From Gnetum montanum (taxonomy: Eukaryota; Streptophyta; Gnetopsida; Gnetales; Gnetaceae), in the NCBI GenBank assembly GCA_015680685.1, contig MNCI01011499.1, positions 1 through 64,000 of the forward strand: 64,000 nucleotides of DNA. Direction: 5' to 3'. Of the stretch, positions 11,816-21,451 are shown piece by piece. A model generated the notes under the pieces. It was not told the DNA's origin and did not search any database. It was given only the letters and a program-made list of their open reading frames with translations. The position numbers and the translations under genes were made by a program. The first letter of the stretch is position 1. The number at the start of each line of letters is the position of its first letter.

Positions 11816-12384
11816 TGTCATGTCCCCATTCCTAATGATGTTATTGCATCACAGAGATGGTACCTTTCATAACAAGTGTTATTCTTATCATAACAAGACC
11901 TGAAAGGCTAATTGAAATTAAGACTCGAAAGGGTGAATTGCAATAAAGGACATGTCTCTTGAGATAACCTTTGGGGATTTGACCTAAGGCATTTATACTC
12001 AGGCTTAAAGGCCATGCTAGGAATGGAGTGGTAGAACCAATATAGGCAGGTCACAAGAGCTAGGTGAAGCAGGATAGAAAGTGATTAACTATTGCTTCTA
12101 GCTACTTATAGGCCTAACCATGGTGGCATTGCTAGATTTCCTCTAAGGAATAGATGCTAAAGGAAGAAAAATCCAAGGAAACACTCTCAAAGCATGATTC
12201 AGAGACTTCATTCCTTATCAATAAATCCTTTATTTCTTTCTATTTCTTACACTTCTCTATTATTTCCTTTATGCATAATGTCAAATGGTACATATATTTG
12301 ATGTTTTTTATATTTTCTTCTTATAATAATATCTAATATAATGTATATTTGATATTTTCCATGGCATCCAGGAACACGATGTCA
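11816..12384 (+). repeat. Element E 3' LTR
   Basis: It starts TGTCATGTCCCCATT and ends GGAACACGATGTCA, colinear with the 5' LTR at 6737-7307. Confidence 0.8.
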
Positions 12385-12920
12385 GACTAATCATAATATT
12401 GATAAGTTGATCATTACTATGTAGAGGGAAATTTTCTTTGATAGTAGCCTTATTTAGGTCTCAAAAATTGATGCAAATGCATATACTTCCATTTTTCATA
12501 GGAACTACCACTATGTTGGATACCAATAAGGTGTAATCAATAACTCTAATGAAACCAATTTGATATAGTTTTGTGATTTCATTACCAACTACCATTAACA
12601 AATCAATTTTAATCTTACGAACATTTTACTTGACTAGTCTAATGCTAGGATCAAGTATGATGTTGTGTTGCACTAGGCTTGCATTCAAACTTGACATATT
12701 TTCATATGACCAGGCAAAGGCCTTAATGTTGTCATGTAGGACCTTGGTGATGTCTTGAGCCTGTTGAGGTTTTAGTGAGGAACCTAGTTTTAGGATTTTC
12801 TCCTTACCACAATGTGTCATAATAGAAACTTGAACTAGTGAATCTTCAGTAATGTTGCTAGCTTCAAGGTCAAGGGTTTTCACTAGGTTTTTAGGCCATT
12901 CTAGAGTTTTCTCCACAAAA
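12385..12920 (-). pseudogene. Element C pol: linker and N-terminal reverse transcriptase
   Basis: The open segment 12626-12916 ends with HDNIKAFAWSYENMSSL, then IILDPSIRLVK. This matches the conserved pre-RT linker of Tat-type polyproteins (FAWSYEDM.G.....HRL...P...PVKQK). Between 12385 and 12625 RT continues in broken frames up to the E insertion (LINIMIS, corresponding to LPNID.L.D). The rest of RT is at 5838-6736. D carries the same linker at 60656-60960. Confidence 0.75.
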
Positions 12921-13619
12921 GCTATGTAGTTGATGAGACTCTCTAGCTCAAGATCTAGGTAATTAGGATTAATACATCATTCAACATTATTTTGAGGTCC
13001 ACTGAGGCTCAAAGGAAAATTGATTTGCTTCCATGTATTCATACTCTAGTCCTACATGTCAACCATAAGCACATTAAGTGGCACTTGGATAAAAATAAGT
13101 AAATAATGTCAAAATGCTATAAAATATCTTAGTAACTAGTTAAACACATGTTATTTCAATGTTAAACAAAATGTAAAAAAGGTCAAAAAATGTTATGCGA
13201 TATGAGTTAAAGGTAGTGTAAGGTCAAACATGATTAATTATAGTTGCATTTTCCTAGTTTTAGACCTTAGTAGGCCATGTTGCAAATTTAAGACCTTGGC
13301 AGGACATAGTTACATGGTGTTAAATTATGGTCAAGAATGGTCAAAACCCATTACCTAACACTAATCAAAGGCTAAATAAGGATCAAAAGAGGCCATAATA
13401 GATAAAATAAGGTAGATATGATGCAACTAAAGTCAAAATAATTCAAAACATCATGTAACAATGTCAAATCAATTAAGGTCAAATCAAAACATATGGTAAA
13501 ACATGGTCAATATTGCTCTAATAGGGTTAGAGTTTGCCAGTTATAGGCCTTAGCAGGACATGGTATGAGGCTACATGATTTCCAAGGAAGTTTAGACATA
13601 TGATGAGCTCATTTTAGGG
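12921..13619 (-). other. Element C spacer with short shared motif
   Basis: No coding signal. GGTCAAA words recur many times. Three copies of the family motif occur: TTTTAGACCTTAGTAGGCC near 13258, ATTTAAGACCTTGGCAGGAC near 13287 and AGTTATAGGCCTTAGCAGGA near 13539. The D counterpart (61200-61789) has the same words. Confidence 0.45.
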
Positions 13620-13794
13620 TTATTTTAGGGTAAAACTAACACTTTTTCTTGTGACTATGCTAGACTCTACTTGTGACTTTCTTGGTCTAGCATAGTCATG
13701 CACACCCTAGCATAATTAACACTAATGAACTTTCTAAGTTTAATATGGCTAGATTCAAATTATTAATGGTTCACATGGCTAGGGAAAGGGGTTG
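13620..13794 (-). repeat. Element C 190-bp array, part left of element A
   Basis: It contains GTGACTATGCTAGACTC and GTCTAGCATAGTCATGC, the same words as the array at 23902-26110. Element A inserted inside this array. Confidence 0.55.
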
Positions 13795-13799
13795 GGATT
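13795..13799. repeat. Target-site duplication of element A, left copy (GGATT)
   Basis: GGATT precedes the LTR and recurs exactly at 23897-23901 after the other LTR. Confidence 0.85.
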
Positions 13800-15672
13800 T
13801 GTACTAACCTAAATCATCGGTGTAAGGCTGGAAGGGAAACAAACACCGAGAGATCGTTGGGCAGCCACAGCCAACTCTGCCTTTGCTTGAGGGCAAGCTG
13901 GAAAAGGAACGAAGGCAGAGTGCCTTGGATGGTTCGCACGCAAATCAACCAAGGACTTCCCCAAGCGTAAGCTATGGCTAGCGCTTGGGTTATCGTAAAC
14001 AGTGTAAACGGAATATGAACAACGATACGAAATGTAAATAAAGTGTACTGAATTATGAATAAAGCGTAAACAAAGTTATATTGTAAATAGAAGATAAACT
14101 GCAGTAAATAATGTAAATGAGAGGCAAAAATGAAACTGTATTGTATTGTTTTTAAACAAGAATATGCACCGGTCAAAGCGTAGTTGCACAAGTGTGGACG
14201 GCAAGTCAAATGCCTAACCCCGAAATGATGTGACACACTGATGTGACGATGAAATGTGATTAATGTGAGAAGAAATCGGAAGCCAAAAATCGGATGTGCA
14301 TCACCAATTTCTCCAATCTTTGCCTCTTTCAATCTTCTTCTCTCTCTTGTCGCTTTTTCCTTTGCTTCTCTTTGCCTCTTTGTCTTTTGCTTCTTTGTCT
14401 TTGTTCTTGTCTTGTTGTTCTTGTCTCTCTTCCCAATTTGTGTTAATTGGTAGGGTATTTATAGGTTTGGGCTAGGGTTTTGGCGCGGGAAAAGGGAGCA
14501 GCGGCCAAGCAACGCAGTGGTGACCAAAAACAGCGACGGCGTAGGGAGGAACAGTGATGCAGCAAAGAAGAACAGTGATGTGGCAAGAGAAGAAGACCAC
14601 AATGCACAGAGGGCAGCAGCAGCAGGAGCAGCGAAAGACCATTACGGTAGTAGCGGAAGACCAACGTGGTAGCGCAGGAGAGTACAGAAGCATCAGCACG
14701 GTGAACAGTGGCTGCAGGAGCACAAAAACATCAACGCGGTAGAAGCAGAGACGGCCGCACAGTAGGCAAAGTCAGCGACGTGGTATTGGGAGCACAGAAA
14801 CAGAGACGGCAGCTACAGAAGATAGCATGGCGAGCAGCGCACGGTGCGATGAGAGGGTTGCGGGAGCACAGGAGACGTGGTGCGGTAGTTGGCGGACGGC
14901 GGTGCAGCAACGTGACGGCGGCAGCGGGGGCAGAAAACAGTATTGGCAGGGAGGAGAACGGCGTGAAACAGCAGCGCAGAAGGTGGACACAGTGACAGAG
15001 ACGCGTCAGGCAGCGTAGGGGAGACAAAGATACGTCAGCAGTAGAGAGACTAGCAACGTGGCAGCGCAGGGGGAGCGACGACGCAGCGGGGCAGAGAGAA
15101 AAGCAATGGCAGGGCAGAAACAGAGAAACAGCGGCAGCAGCAGAGAGAAGAGTAGCGGTGGCAAGAAGAAAAGCAGTGGACGACGGAGAGAAAACAACGG
15201 CGTGGTGGGCAGCGGCTATTGCACAGAAATCTGGTCCAGGGGTGAATTCATTAGCGGAGGTGGCATCATTATTTTTTTGGCAACAGAAGCAACGGTGGAC
15301 TGTAAATTTGGCTGAATTTTGGGGCAGGTTCATGGTTTCCTTGGCTAACAGGAAATGGGGAGCTGCTGGAGCAGGAGCTCTATTCATCAACAGGGCTGCA
15401 GTCGGCGTCCCTTGCAAATACCGCATAAAATTGCTGACTCCATCGGCATCACGTTAGCTCTAATAGTAATTCCGTGGCTCTGCGAATTATGCACTTGAAA
15501 CTGCTGGTGTTGCTTTTGCGGCCATCCATTAAAGCCTGCAATCATGCATAAACAGAGTTTCTTCTTTCTTTGTTTCTTTTTTGCCTGCAATTCTCTTAAC
15601 CTCTCTGGAATGCTTTGAAAGGGCTTGAGCTATTTTCATTCAAAGTGTTATTCTGAAATTAATGGTGTTTCA
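13800..15672 (-). repeat. Element A 3' LTR (1873 bp)
   Basis: On the plus strand it runs TGTACTAACC...GGTGTTTCA. It is highly similar to 21452-23896 but lacks about 572 bp present there (22137-22708). The missing piece is bounded in the longer copy by TGGC on both sides. The 14470-15240 part is unusually GC- and CpG-rich, giving long overlapping open frames on both strands that I treat as spurious. Confidence 0.9.
14456..14463 (-). promoter_or_regulatory. TATA box in element A 3' LTR
   Basis: The minus strand reads TATAAATA preceded by CC. It lies upstream of the region shared by both LTRs and is the counterpart of 22108-22115. Confidence 0.5.
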
Positions 15673-15687
15673 TTGGCCCCTCTTTGT
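15673..15687 (-). other. Element A polypurine tract
   Basis: The minus strand reads CAAAGAGGGGCCAA just before TGAAACACC. It is matched in B, C and D. Confidence 0.8.
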
Positions 15688-16440
15688 TGACGTTTGGAGG
15701 AATTCACCCAAGAGGCGTCGACAAAGAAGTGCAAAACACCATGAGCAATAAAGTATCAAACATTAACCATCAGCCTTTGGCTGGATATTATCGCACCATT
15801 TTCAAAAGTACATGGGATTGAGGGGAATGTGGTTCAAGATGCAAGGGAAATGATTGTAACCGGGGAAGCTAGGAGGTTAAGTGAGATGATTTTTGCTGGG
15901 ATTTTGTGGGAGGGGAATGCTCTCTTATGCACAAGTTATGTCATTTGGTCCTTGTCAACAGCCGGTTTTTTCGGCAGACTCAAAACCAAGAGATAGGAGG
16001 TGCGTTCTTTGGAGAAACGGGACTCTTATAGAGTATTTGCGGGGCCCGTTGTAAACAGCCAAAGCCACGCGATGATGTGTAACATGGTCTCTTTGAGACA
16101 CAAGTGTAACTATTTTTTTCAAGACAATTGCTTTCTCGCCTGGGGCTTGTATGAGAATAGCGAATGGTCTTTTGTTTATGATGCCAACAAGGTCTTGAAG
16201 ACCTTTTCCATGCATTTTTCTCTTTGACCATTTTTTTGTTCTTTTTTTTTTCTTTTCTTGTTTTCTCTTTTCTTTTCTTTTTGTCTTTTGTCGGTCTTTT
16301 TGAAAGAGCTTACTTTTTGTGCCGTGCTCGTGTTTGAGCACTTGCATTTTGCATCATGTACTATGTATTATGTTTTGTGTCGCAAGAGAGCTACAATGTG
16401 CAACAATGTACCAAGAGTTTTGAGATGAGTGGAATGTATC
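15688..16440 (-). other. Element A 3' untranslated region
   Basis: No convincing gene. It includes a pyrimidine-rich run on the plus strand (16215-16300), which B also has at 42720-42860, and is otherwise colinear with B 42188-43380. Short frames in the 15955-16347 area are lysine-rich products of the purine run, not a recognised protein. Confidence 0.5.
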
Positions 16441-17037
16441 AATGATGTCGCTAGTTTATAGTCTTAGCGGACTATTGTGGATTAGTTTCATGTCATAACC
16501 CCTTGGACGGTGCTATTTTAGCATTGTAGCGGATGGTGCATTGCTATTTTATAGTCATAGTGGACTATGAAGAGGTAAACTGGTTTATAGTCTTAGTGGA
16601 CTCTAGATGCTAGTTTCATGTCATGGCAGATGAATGTAGCAGTTTAGTGTCATACTGGACAGAAATCTGTGGTATCAGTTTTAAGTCATGATCCAGGACT
16701 GTTCATGGTATCAGTTTTAAGTCATGTTCCAGGACTACTCTGTGGTATCAATTTTAAGTTATGATCTAGGACTACTCTGTGGTATCAGTTTTAAGTCATG
16801 ATCCAGGACTTTTCTGTGGTATCATTTTTAAGTCATGATCCAGGACTGTTCTATGGTATCAGTTTTAAGTCATGATCCAGTTTATAGTCATAGCGGACTG
16901 AACTCTGTGGTATCAGTTTTAAGTCATGATCCAGTTTATAGTCATAGCGGACTGAACTCTGTGGTATTAGTTTTAAGTCATGATCCAGGACTGTTCTGTG
17001 GTATCAGTTTTAAGTCATGATCCAGGACTGTTCTGTG
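16441..17037 (-). repeat. Element A short-motif tandem array, part 1
   Basis: Irregularly spaced copies of a roughly 20-bp motif such as AGTTTATAGTCTTAGCGGAC (16451) run into a more regular block from about 16675. There, GTATCAGTTTTAAGTCATGA followed by CCAGGACT repeats about every 37-60 bp. The assembly gap begins inside this block. Confidence 0.8.
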
Positions 17038-17345
17038 NNNNNNNNNNNNNNNNNNNNNNNNNNNNNNNNNNNNNNNNNNNNNNNNNNNNNNNNNNNNNNN
17101 NNNNNNNNNNNNNNNNNNNNNNNNNNNNNNNNNNNNNNNNNNNNNNNNNNNNNNNNNNNNNNNNNNNNNNNNNNNNNNNNNNNNNNNNNNNNNNNNNNNN
17201 NNNNNNNNNNNNNNNNNNNNNNNNNNNNNNNNNNNNNNNNNNNNNNNNNNNNNNNNNNNNNNNNNNNNNNNNNNNNNNNNNNNNNNNNNNNNNNNNNNNN
17301 NNNNNNNNNNNNNNNNNNNNNNNNNNNNNNNNNNNNNNNNNNNNN
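17038..17345. other. Assembly gap (308 N)
   Basis: A run of N within the tandem array of element A. The true array length is unknown. Confidence 0.95.
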
Positions 17346-17710
17346 AAGTTTGTAAATTTGTAATTTGTTGGCTCTAGTTTAAAGCCATTTCGGGCTTGGT
17401 ACATCAGTTTAAAGTCTTGATGGACTGTTGCATCTATTGTCAAAGAAAGGATTACCAGTTTTATGCCATGGTGGGTCAAAGGTAGTAATGTTTTCAAGAA
17501 GTTTTGAATGGAACCAGCCATTTCTGACCGTGGCTAGTTTAATGTCATTGCAGACTTGTTGTAGTTTAACGTCATTTTGGACAGTTCGTAGTTTAACGTC
17601 ATTTCGGACAGTTTGTAGTTTAACGTCATTTTGGACAGTTCGTAGTTTAACGTCATTTCGGACAGTTCGTAGTTTAACATCATTTCGGATAGTTCATATC
17701 ATTCTTTTTA
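17346..17710 (-). repeat. Element A short-motif tandem array, part 2
   Basis: Copies of AGTTTAACGTCATTTCGGAC occur about every 27 bp between 17535 and 17700, with more divergent ones from 17375. These are variants of the motif in part 1. Confidence 0.85.
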
Positions 17711-17863
17711 GTTGTTGAGTTGCTTCTTGCTCTTTTGTAACTTAACGTGTGGTGCTGGGTGTATGGGTATGATCTTATATTCACCTTCCCCTTCATCGAT
17801 GATGTCAAAGGGTAGTTCTAACCAAGATTCATCAATGGGAATGGCTCCTATGTCTGTGTCTTC

Positions 17864-20800
17864 TTATGTTTCTTTAGTGCTAGTTGTGTTGTGAATCAAT
17901 GTTGGGTTTGCATTTTGACGTATGTCCATGGTTTCTTGTTTAGGTTTAATGAACTCAATTTCTGAACCTTGATCCACCTCAAGGCATGAGGAAATGATTG
18001 ATGATGTTGTATCCCCATGTATGATGATCTCACCACCCTCGTAAGGTAGATGTATCTTTTGATGGATTGGTGAAGATACGGCTTTAAGTTGAGCTAGCCA
18101 AGGACGTCCTAGGATCAGATTAAGCTCTGGCATTTCATCAACCACTATGAATTCGGCTAATGTAGGGAATTGATCTCTAGCTACAAAGGCTAAGTTGATT
18201 GTACCCTTAACCCTAACATGTGATCCATTGAAGGACTTTAGACATGTGGTTTTGTTTGGCCTGATTTCATCTGCGAGGCCTAGCTTGTCGATGATGGAGT
18301 ACAGGGCTACGTTCATTGTTGCACCATCATCAACATGCACTCTGCGGATGGTGCACTGCCCAACACGAATGCTAATGGATAGTGGAGCTGTTGTGACTTC
18401 CCCTCGTTTGGGGTTAACTTTAACTGCATCATCATGAAAGGCTAAGGTATTTGAACCCAATCCTTGTGATGTGTGTTGCGAAATCGTTGCATAGATGGAT
18501 TCTTCGTTTGCGGGGATGTCCTTTGTAATAGGAATGGATGCTAATGTTTGAGCCAATGCTTTGCGGTGAGTGGCTGAAGTCATGACCAGATCGTACAAAC
18601 TCATTGTTGTGTTCTTTTGTTTTAGCGCTTGTTTTACTTGGGTTAGTGCAGCTACGAAGTCCTTGTCATTAGCTATTGTGTTGGTTTTAACTTCCTTAGT
18701 GAAGCTTGAGAGATAGGCCTCTCGACAGGGGGACTTAGGCTTGGTTCGCTTAGGGGTAGGGGCCCTAGTGTTCAGTTGTTGTTTGCTAGTTGTGGCCTTT
18801 GCTTTGGTCATGGGAGTTGTGAGCTGCTTACGTTCCCATTTGGTGGGCCTAGTCGGGTTGCTAGTGGGGTCAACCCTTGCAGGAGGAGGGATCGAGATGT
18901 TGTTCACTATTGGGCTTTGGGTAGGTGAGGGGTCATCTTGTTGTGGCACTCTTATGACGAAAGGTTGCTTGGCGGTTTTTGTTGCTGTGTCATGCCAGTT
19001 TAACATCTTAGCGGACGATGTCTGTGGTGCCTTGACCACAAAGGGTGTTGTGGGTGCCAGAGGTGGTACCTTGATAACAAAGGGAGGCCTCTTGTTTGTG
19101 GAGGCTAGGGTAATTCTTGCCTTACTGGGAGGCACACGGATCACAAAAGGTTTTTGCACAATGTCTTGTCTGTTTTCCATATGGACAATATTAATCACAT
19201 ATGGGGCATCGTTGATTTTGGTATTGAGAGGATCTTTATAGACCCCCATGGATTGATTTTGGGGCCTTACTCGGTTTGTCTCGTCGAATGCTACTTCACT
19301 CCCATCTATCATGTGTTGTATGTCTTGCTTCAATGCATAGCAGTAATCAGTCCCATGACCACACCGTTGATGATACTCACAAAACCTATCCAACCTAAAG
19401 CCTTTTGGGATAGGGGGTTCGTTGGGTGTTGCTAAGGCTGGATTTTTGGCCAATTCGCAAAAGCGATCATGTCTTTGTGAGGCCGCAGGAGACATTCGTT
19501 TATGTTGAATTAACCCAGCCTTTAGAAGTTGGTCAAGCATTTGTGAAGGCTTCATGGGCAATGGTGTGTACTGAGTAGGGTCTTTTCTTTCGAAGGTACG
19601 TGCATGACCTATGTTGTTATTTCTATTTGAGGAGCTTTCAGGTGTATGAGTGGGTGCTGTTCTTTCATAGTTGTTTAGGATAGTGGGTTGTTTTCCCTCA
19701 GCCACTGCTGCTACCATTGTTTTGGGTTTATCTTTCCTTATGTGTTGGCTTCTAAAGGCTGAGTAGGCTGGGTCATTACTTGTTTGTGCTGCTTCTTCTA
19801 TGTCTTTGATTTGTACAAATGCTTGGCTCAATGTGCGGGCTTTTAGGTAGTAAAGTTTTGACTTAATAAAGTCATTCACGGCTGACTTAAGGATAGTGAG
19901 TAAATATGTTTCGGGGATAGGTTCATGAAGTTCGTTTAAGGCTGCACTCCACCTTTGGATAAATTTCTGTGCTGGCTCTAATGGCGCTTGTTTAATTTGA
20001 ATCAAGCTATCTAATGTGGCTTCAGGTTTCAGATTGTATTTGAAACGGGTGACAAATTGATGCAACAAATTCTCTAAAGAAGATATGGAGCTACGAGGTA
20101 GAGATCGGTACCAGTCTAAGGCTTTTCCGGTTAAGGACATTGCAAACACTCGCAAGATTACATGGGGCCATGCTTGAAGTAAAAGGCTTTCGGTTCTAAA
20201 TGTTACTAGATGGGCATTTGGGTCCCCTTCTCCATTGTACTTGGTCAGTTGAGGTAATGAGACTCCTTTTGGCAAGGTCAAGGGTGGAACTGAGGGGTCA
20301 ATTGGGTCATCTTGATAGAAATCTAGTACCTTGACTTCCTCATTGTTGAAAGTTTTAAGGCGTTTTAATTCTTCTGCCAACGAGTGCATCATTTTTTGTG
20401 TGTCTGCCCATTCTTGGGCGGTAGGCAAACCAATGGATTGAGTTGATTGTGGATGATAATGGTTTAATTGTTGCATTGTTTGTGGAAAAGCAGGTTGTTG
20501 GGCTAACATTTGTTGTGGTGGGATGGTATTCGGGACTGAGACTACTGGTGGAACCCATTGCCCAGCCACATGTTGTGAGGCAACACCTTGAACATGTTGG
20601 GTAGGAGTAATCAATGGTGCCCTATGAATTTGCATCTGGGGTATGTAATGGGTGGATGTGGAAGCTGGTATGACTGATGGTATTCCAATTACTTGAGGTT
20701 GGAGGATTGACCCTGCGTTGGTTTGGGGGAGTTGTTGGGACTGCACTGGTGGAGGAATGATGGAAGTGGATGCATCAGAGTGAATGTTATTGAGCACGGA

Positions 20801-21352
20801 GAAGATAGGGATGGAATGGGAAACAGGTGCTTGAATGTTTGTGGATGAAGAAGGAAACATAGTTTCTTCTAGGAAAGGATGGGATAATAGGTTTGTGTGG
20901 GCATGGGGGCTAACAGTATGGTATGATTCTCCATGTTCAGATTGGGCTGCAAAGTCATCTTCTTCATCTTGAGGCTCTATGGGAGGTAGTTGTAAGGCTT
21001 GACTTCTAGTCATAAGAAGTTGGGATATGAGTTTATGATGGTTTTCAGATAGTGGGATTATGTCAAAAGCTGAAGGGATAAACTCACGTCCTCCTTTATG
21101 GATGAATTCATATTCTTGCTTAGCTTCCCTCTCTATACGATCAATGGGTAGGTTGGCTTGGATCTTAACACAGATAAAATTATATTGTTCAGGTGTAAGA
21201 GTTGCATGAATGGGGCCTTTGCCTTGTAGCCTGAGGGATTGGCGTGTAGGGCCTTGAGGATTTATGTGTTCAGTGACGGTTATGGATTCTGTAGCAGTCA
21301 TAGGGTTTGAAACAATTGGGAGTGTTACTGGGTTGACTTGAGAAGATTCCAT
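17864..21352 (-). CDS. Retrotransposon gag-protease polyprotein (element A)
   Basis: An open frame of 1162 codons from an ATG at 21352. The MES start is shared with element B; an upstream in-frame ATG at 21421 lies 6 bp from the PBS and is less likely. The first about 350 residues are Gln/Pro/Thr-rich. A retrotransposon gag domain follows near 375-500, with LLLQAWPHVILRVFAMSL and ALDWYRSLP. A zinc finger of the Tat type (CEYHQRCGHGTDYC) is near 660. A retroviral-type aspartic protease follows, with active site HVDDGATMNV near 1007 and ILGRPWL near 1080. The usual D(S/T)G reads DDGA. Gag would form particles and protease would mature them. The frame ends before any RT, so the element looks non-autonomous. 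No stops or frameshifts are seen. Confidence 0.9.
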   Translation of the reverse strand: MESSQVNPVTLPIVSNPMTATESITVTEHINPQGPTRQSLRLQGKGPIHATLTPEQYNFICVKIQANLPIDRIEREAKQEYEFIHKGGREFIPSAFDIIPLSENHHKLISQLLMTRSQALQLPPIEPQDEEDDFAAQSEHGESYHTVSPHAHTNLLSHPFLEETMFPSSSTNIQAPVSHSIPIFSVLNNIHSDASTSIIPPPVQSQQLPQTNAGSILQPQVIGIPSVIPASTSTHYIPQMQIHRAPLITPTQHVQGVASQHVAGQWVPPVVSVPNTIPPQQMLAQQPAFPQTMQQLNHYHPQSTQSIGLPTAQEWADTQKMMHSLAEELKRLKTFNNEEVKVLDFYQDDPIDPSVPPLTLPKGVSLPQLTKYNGEGDPNAHLVTFRTESLLLQAWPHVILRVFAMSLTGKALDWYRSLPRSSISSLENLLHQFVTRFKYNLKPEATLDSLIQIKQAPLEPAQKFIQRWSAALNELHEPIPETYLLTILKSAVNDFIKSKLYYLKARTLSQAFVQIKDIEEAAQTSNDPAYSAFRSQHIRKDKPKTMVAAVAEGKQPTILNNYERTAPTHTPESSSNRNNNIGHARTFERKDPTQYTPLPMKPSQMLDQLLKAGLIQHKRMSPAASQRHDRFCELAKNPALATPNEPPIPKGFRLDRFCEYHQRCGHGTDYCYALKQDIQHMIDGSEVAFDETNRVRPQNQSMGVYKDPLNTKINDAPYVINIVHMENRQDIVQKPFVIRVPPSKARITLASTNKRPPFVIKVPPLAPTTPFVVKAPQTSSAKMLNWHDTATKTAKQPFVIRVPQQDDPSPTQSPIVNNISIPPPARVDPTSNPTRPTKWERKQLTTPMTKAKATTSKQQLNTRAPTPKRTKPKSPCREAYLSSFTKEVKTNTIANDKDFVAALTQVKQALKQKNTTMSLYDLVMTSATHRKALAQTLASIPITKDIPANEESIYATISQHTSQGLGSNTLAFHDDAVKVNPKRGEVTTAPLSISIRVGQCTIRRVHVDDGATMNVALYSIIDKLGLADEIRPNKTTCLKSFNGSHVRVKGTINLAFVARDQFPTLAEFIVVDEMPELNLILGRPWLAQLKAVSSPIHQKIHLPYEGGEIIIHGDTTSSIISSCLEVDQGSEIEFIKPKQETMDIRQNANPTLIHNTTSTKET

Positions 21353-21426
21353 GATAAACATGAATGGACTGGGATAGATGAATGGAGTTTTAATAGGTAG
21401 TAAGGATTTGATTAATAACAAGAAAG
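21353..21426 (-). other. Element A 5' leader
   Basis: A short 74-bp interval between PBS and the chosen gag start. It contains an in-frame upstream ATG. Confidence 0.5.
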
Positions 21427-21446
21427 TGGCCCTCCTTCTAGCGCCA
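21427..21446 (-). other. Element A primer-binding site
   Basis: The minus strand reads TGGCGCTAGAAGGAGGGCC, 5 bp inside the 5' LTR. Diverged versions stand at the same place in B and C. The cognate tRNA is not identified here. Confidence 0.7.
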
Positions 21447-21451
21447 GAAAC

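Larger units (their letters stand above)
6737..12384 (+). mobile_element. Element E: LTR retroelement carrying a captured CCR4-like sequence
   Basis: Direct repeats of about 570 bp (6737-7307 and 11816-12384) flank 4.5 kb. The left LTR is followed by a degenerate Met-tRNA-type PBS and the right one is preceded by a purine-rich tract, so it is a plus-strand LTR element. I find no gag, protease, RT or integrase inside. The interior instead holds an intronless endonuclease/exonuclease/phosphatase domain like CCR4 (10270-11352). Element F (53973-57412) is a second, independently inserted copy with the same interior. E interrupts the RT of element C. The flanks CCAGT and GACTA do not form a clear target duplication. 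Confidence 0.75.

Noticed and set aside
13814-14332. 172-codon minus-strand frame at the end of the element A LTR.
   Set aside because: The matching frame in the other LTR is cut after 63 codons, there is no recognisable domain, and the region is transcribed leader.
14472-15457. Several long overlapping open frames (up to 231 codons) on both strands in the element A LTR, and the same set at 22508-23681.
   Set aside because: They lie in a GC-rich, low-complexity part of an LTR, are open in many phases at once, and have Cys/Leu/Ser- or Gly/Arg-rich compositions without any domain.
15955-16347. Lys-rich minus-strand frame of 130 codons.
   Set aside because: It is the complement of a pyrimidine run in the element A 3' untranslated region, with no domain.
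16835-17037. Possible CRISPR-like array because of regular short repeats.
   Set aside because: Spacers are themselves repeats, the motif is degenerate, no cas-like gene exists, and the context is a plant retrotransposon.
18195-19435. Plus-strand frames of 80-166 codons opposite gag-protease of element A.
   Set aside because: They are shadows of the well-supported minus-strand gag-protease frame.
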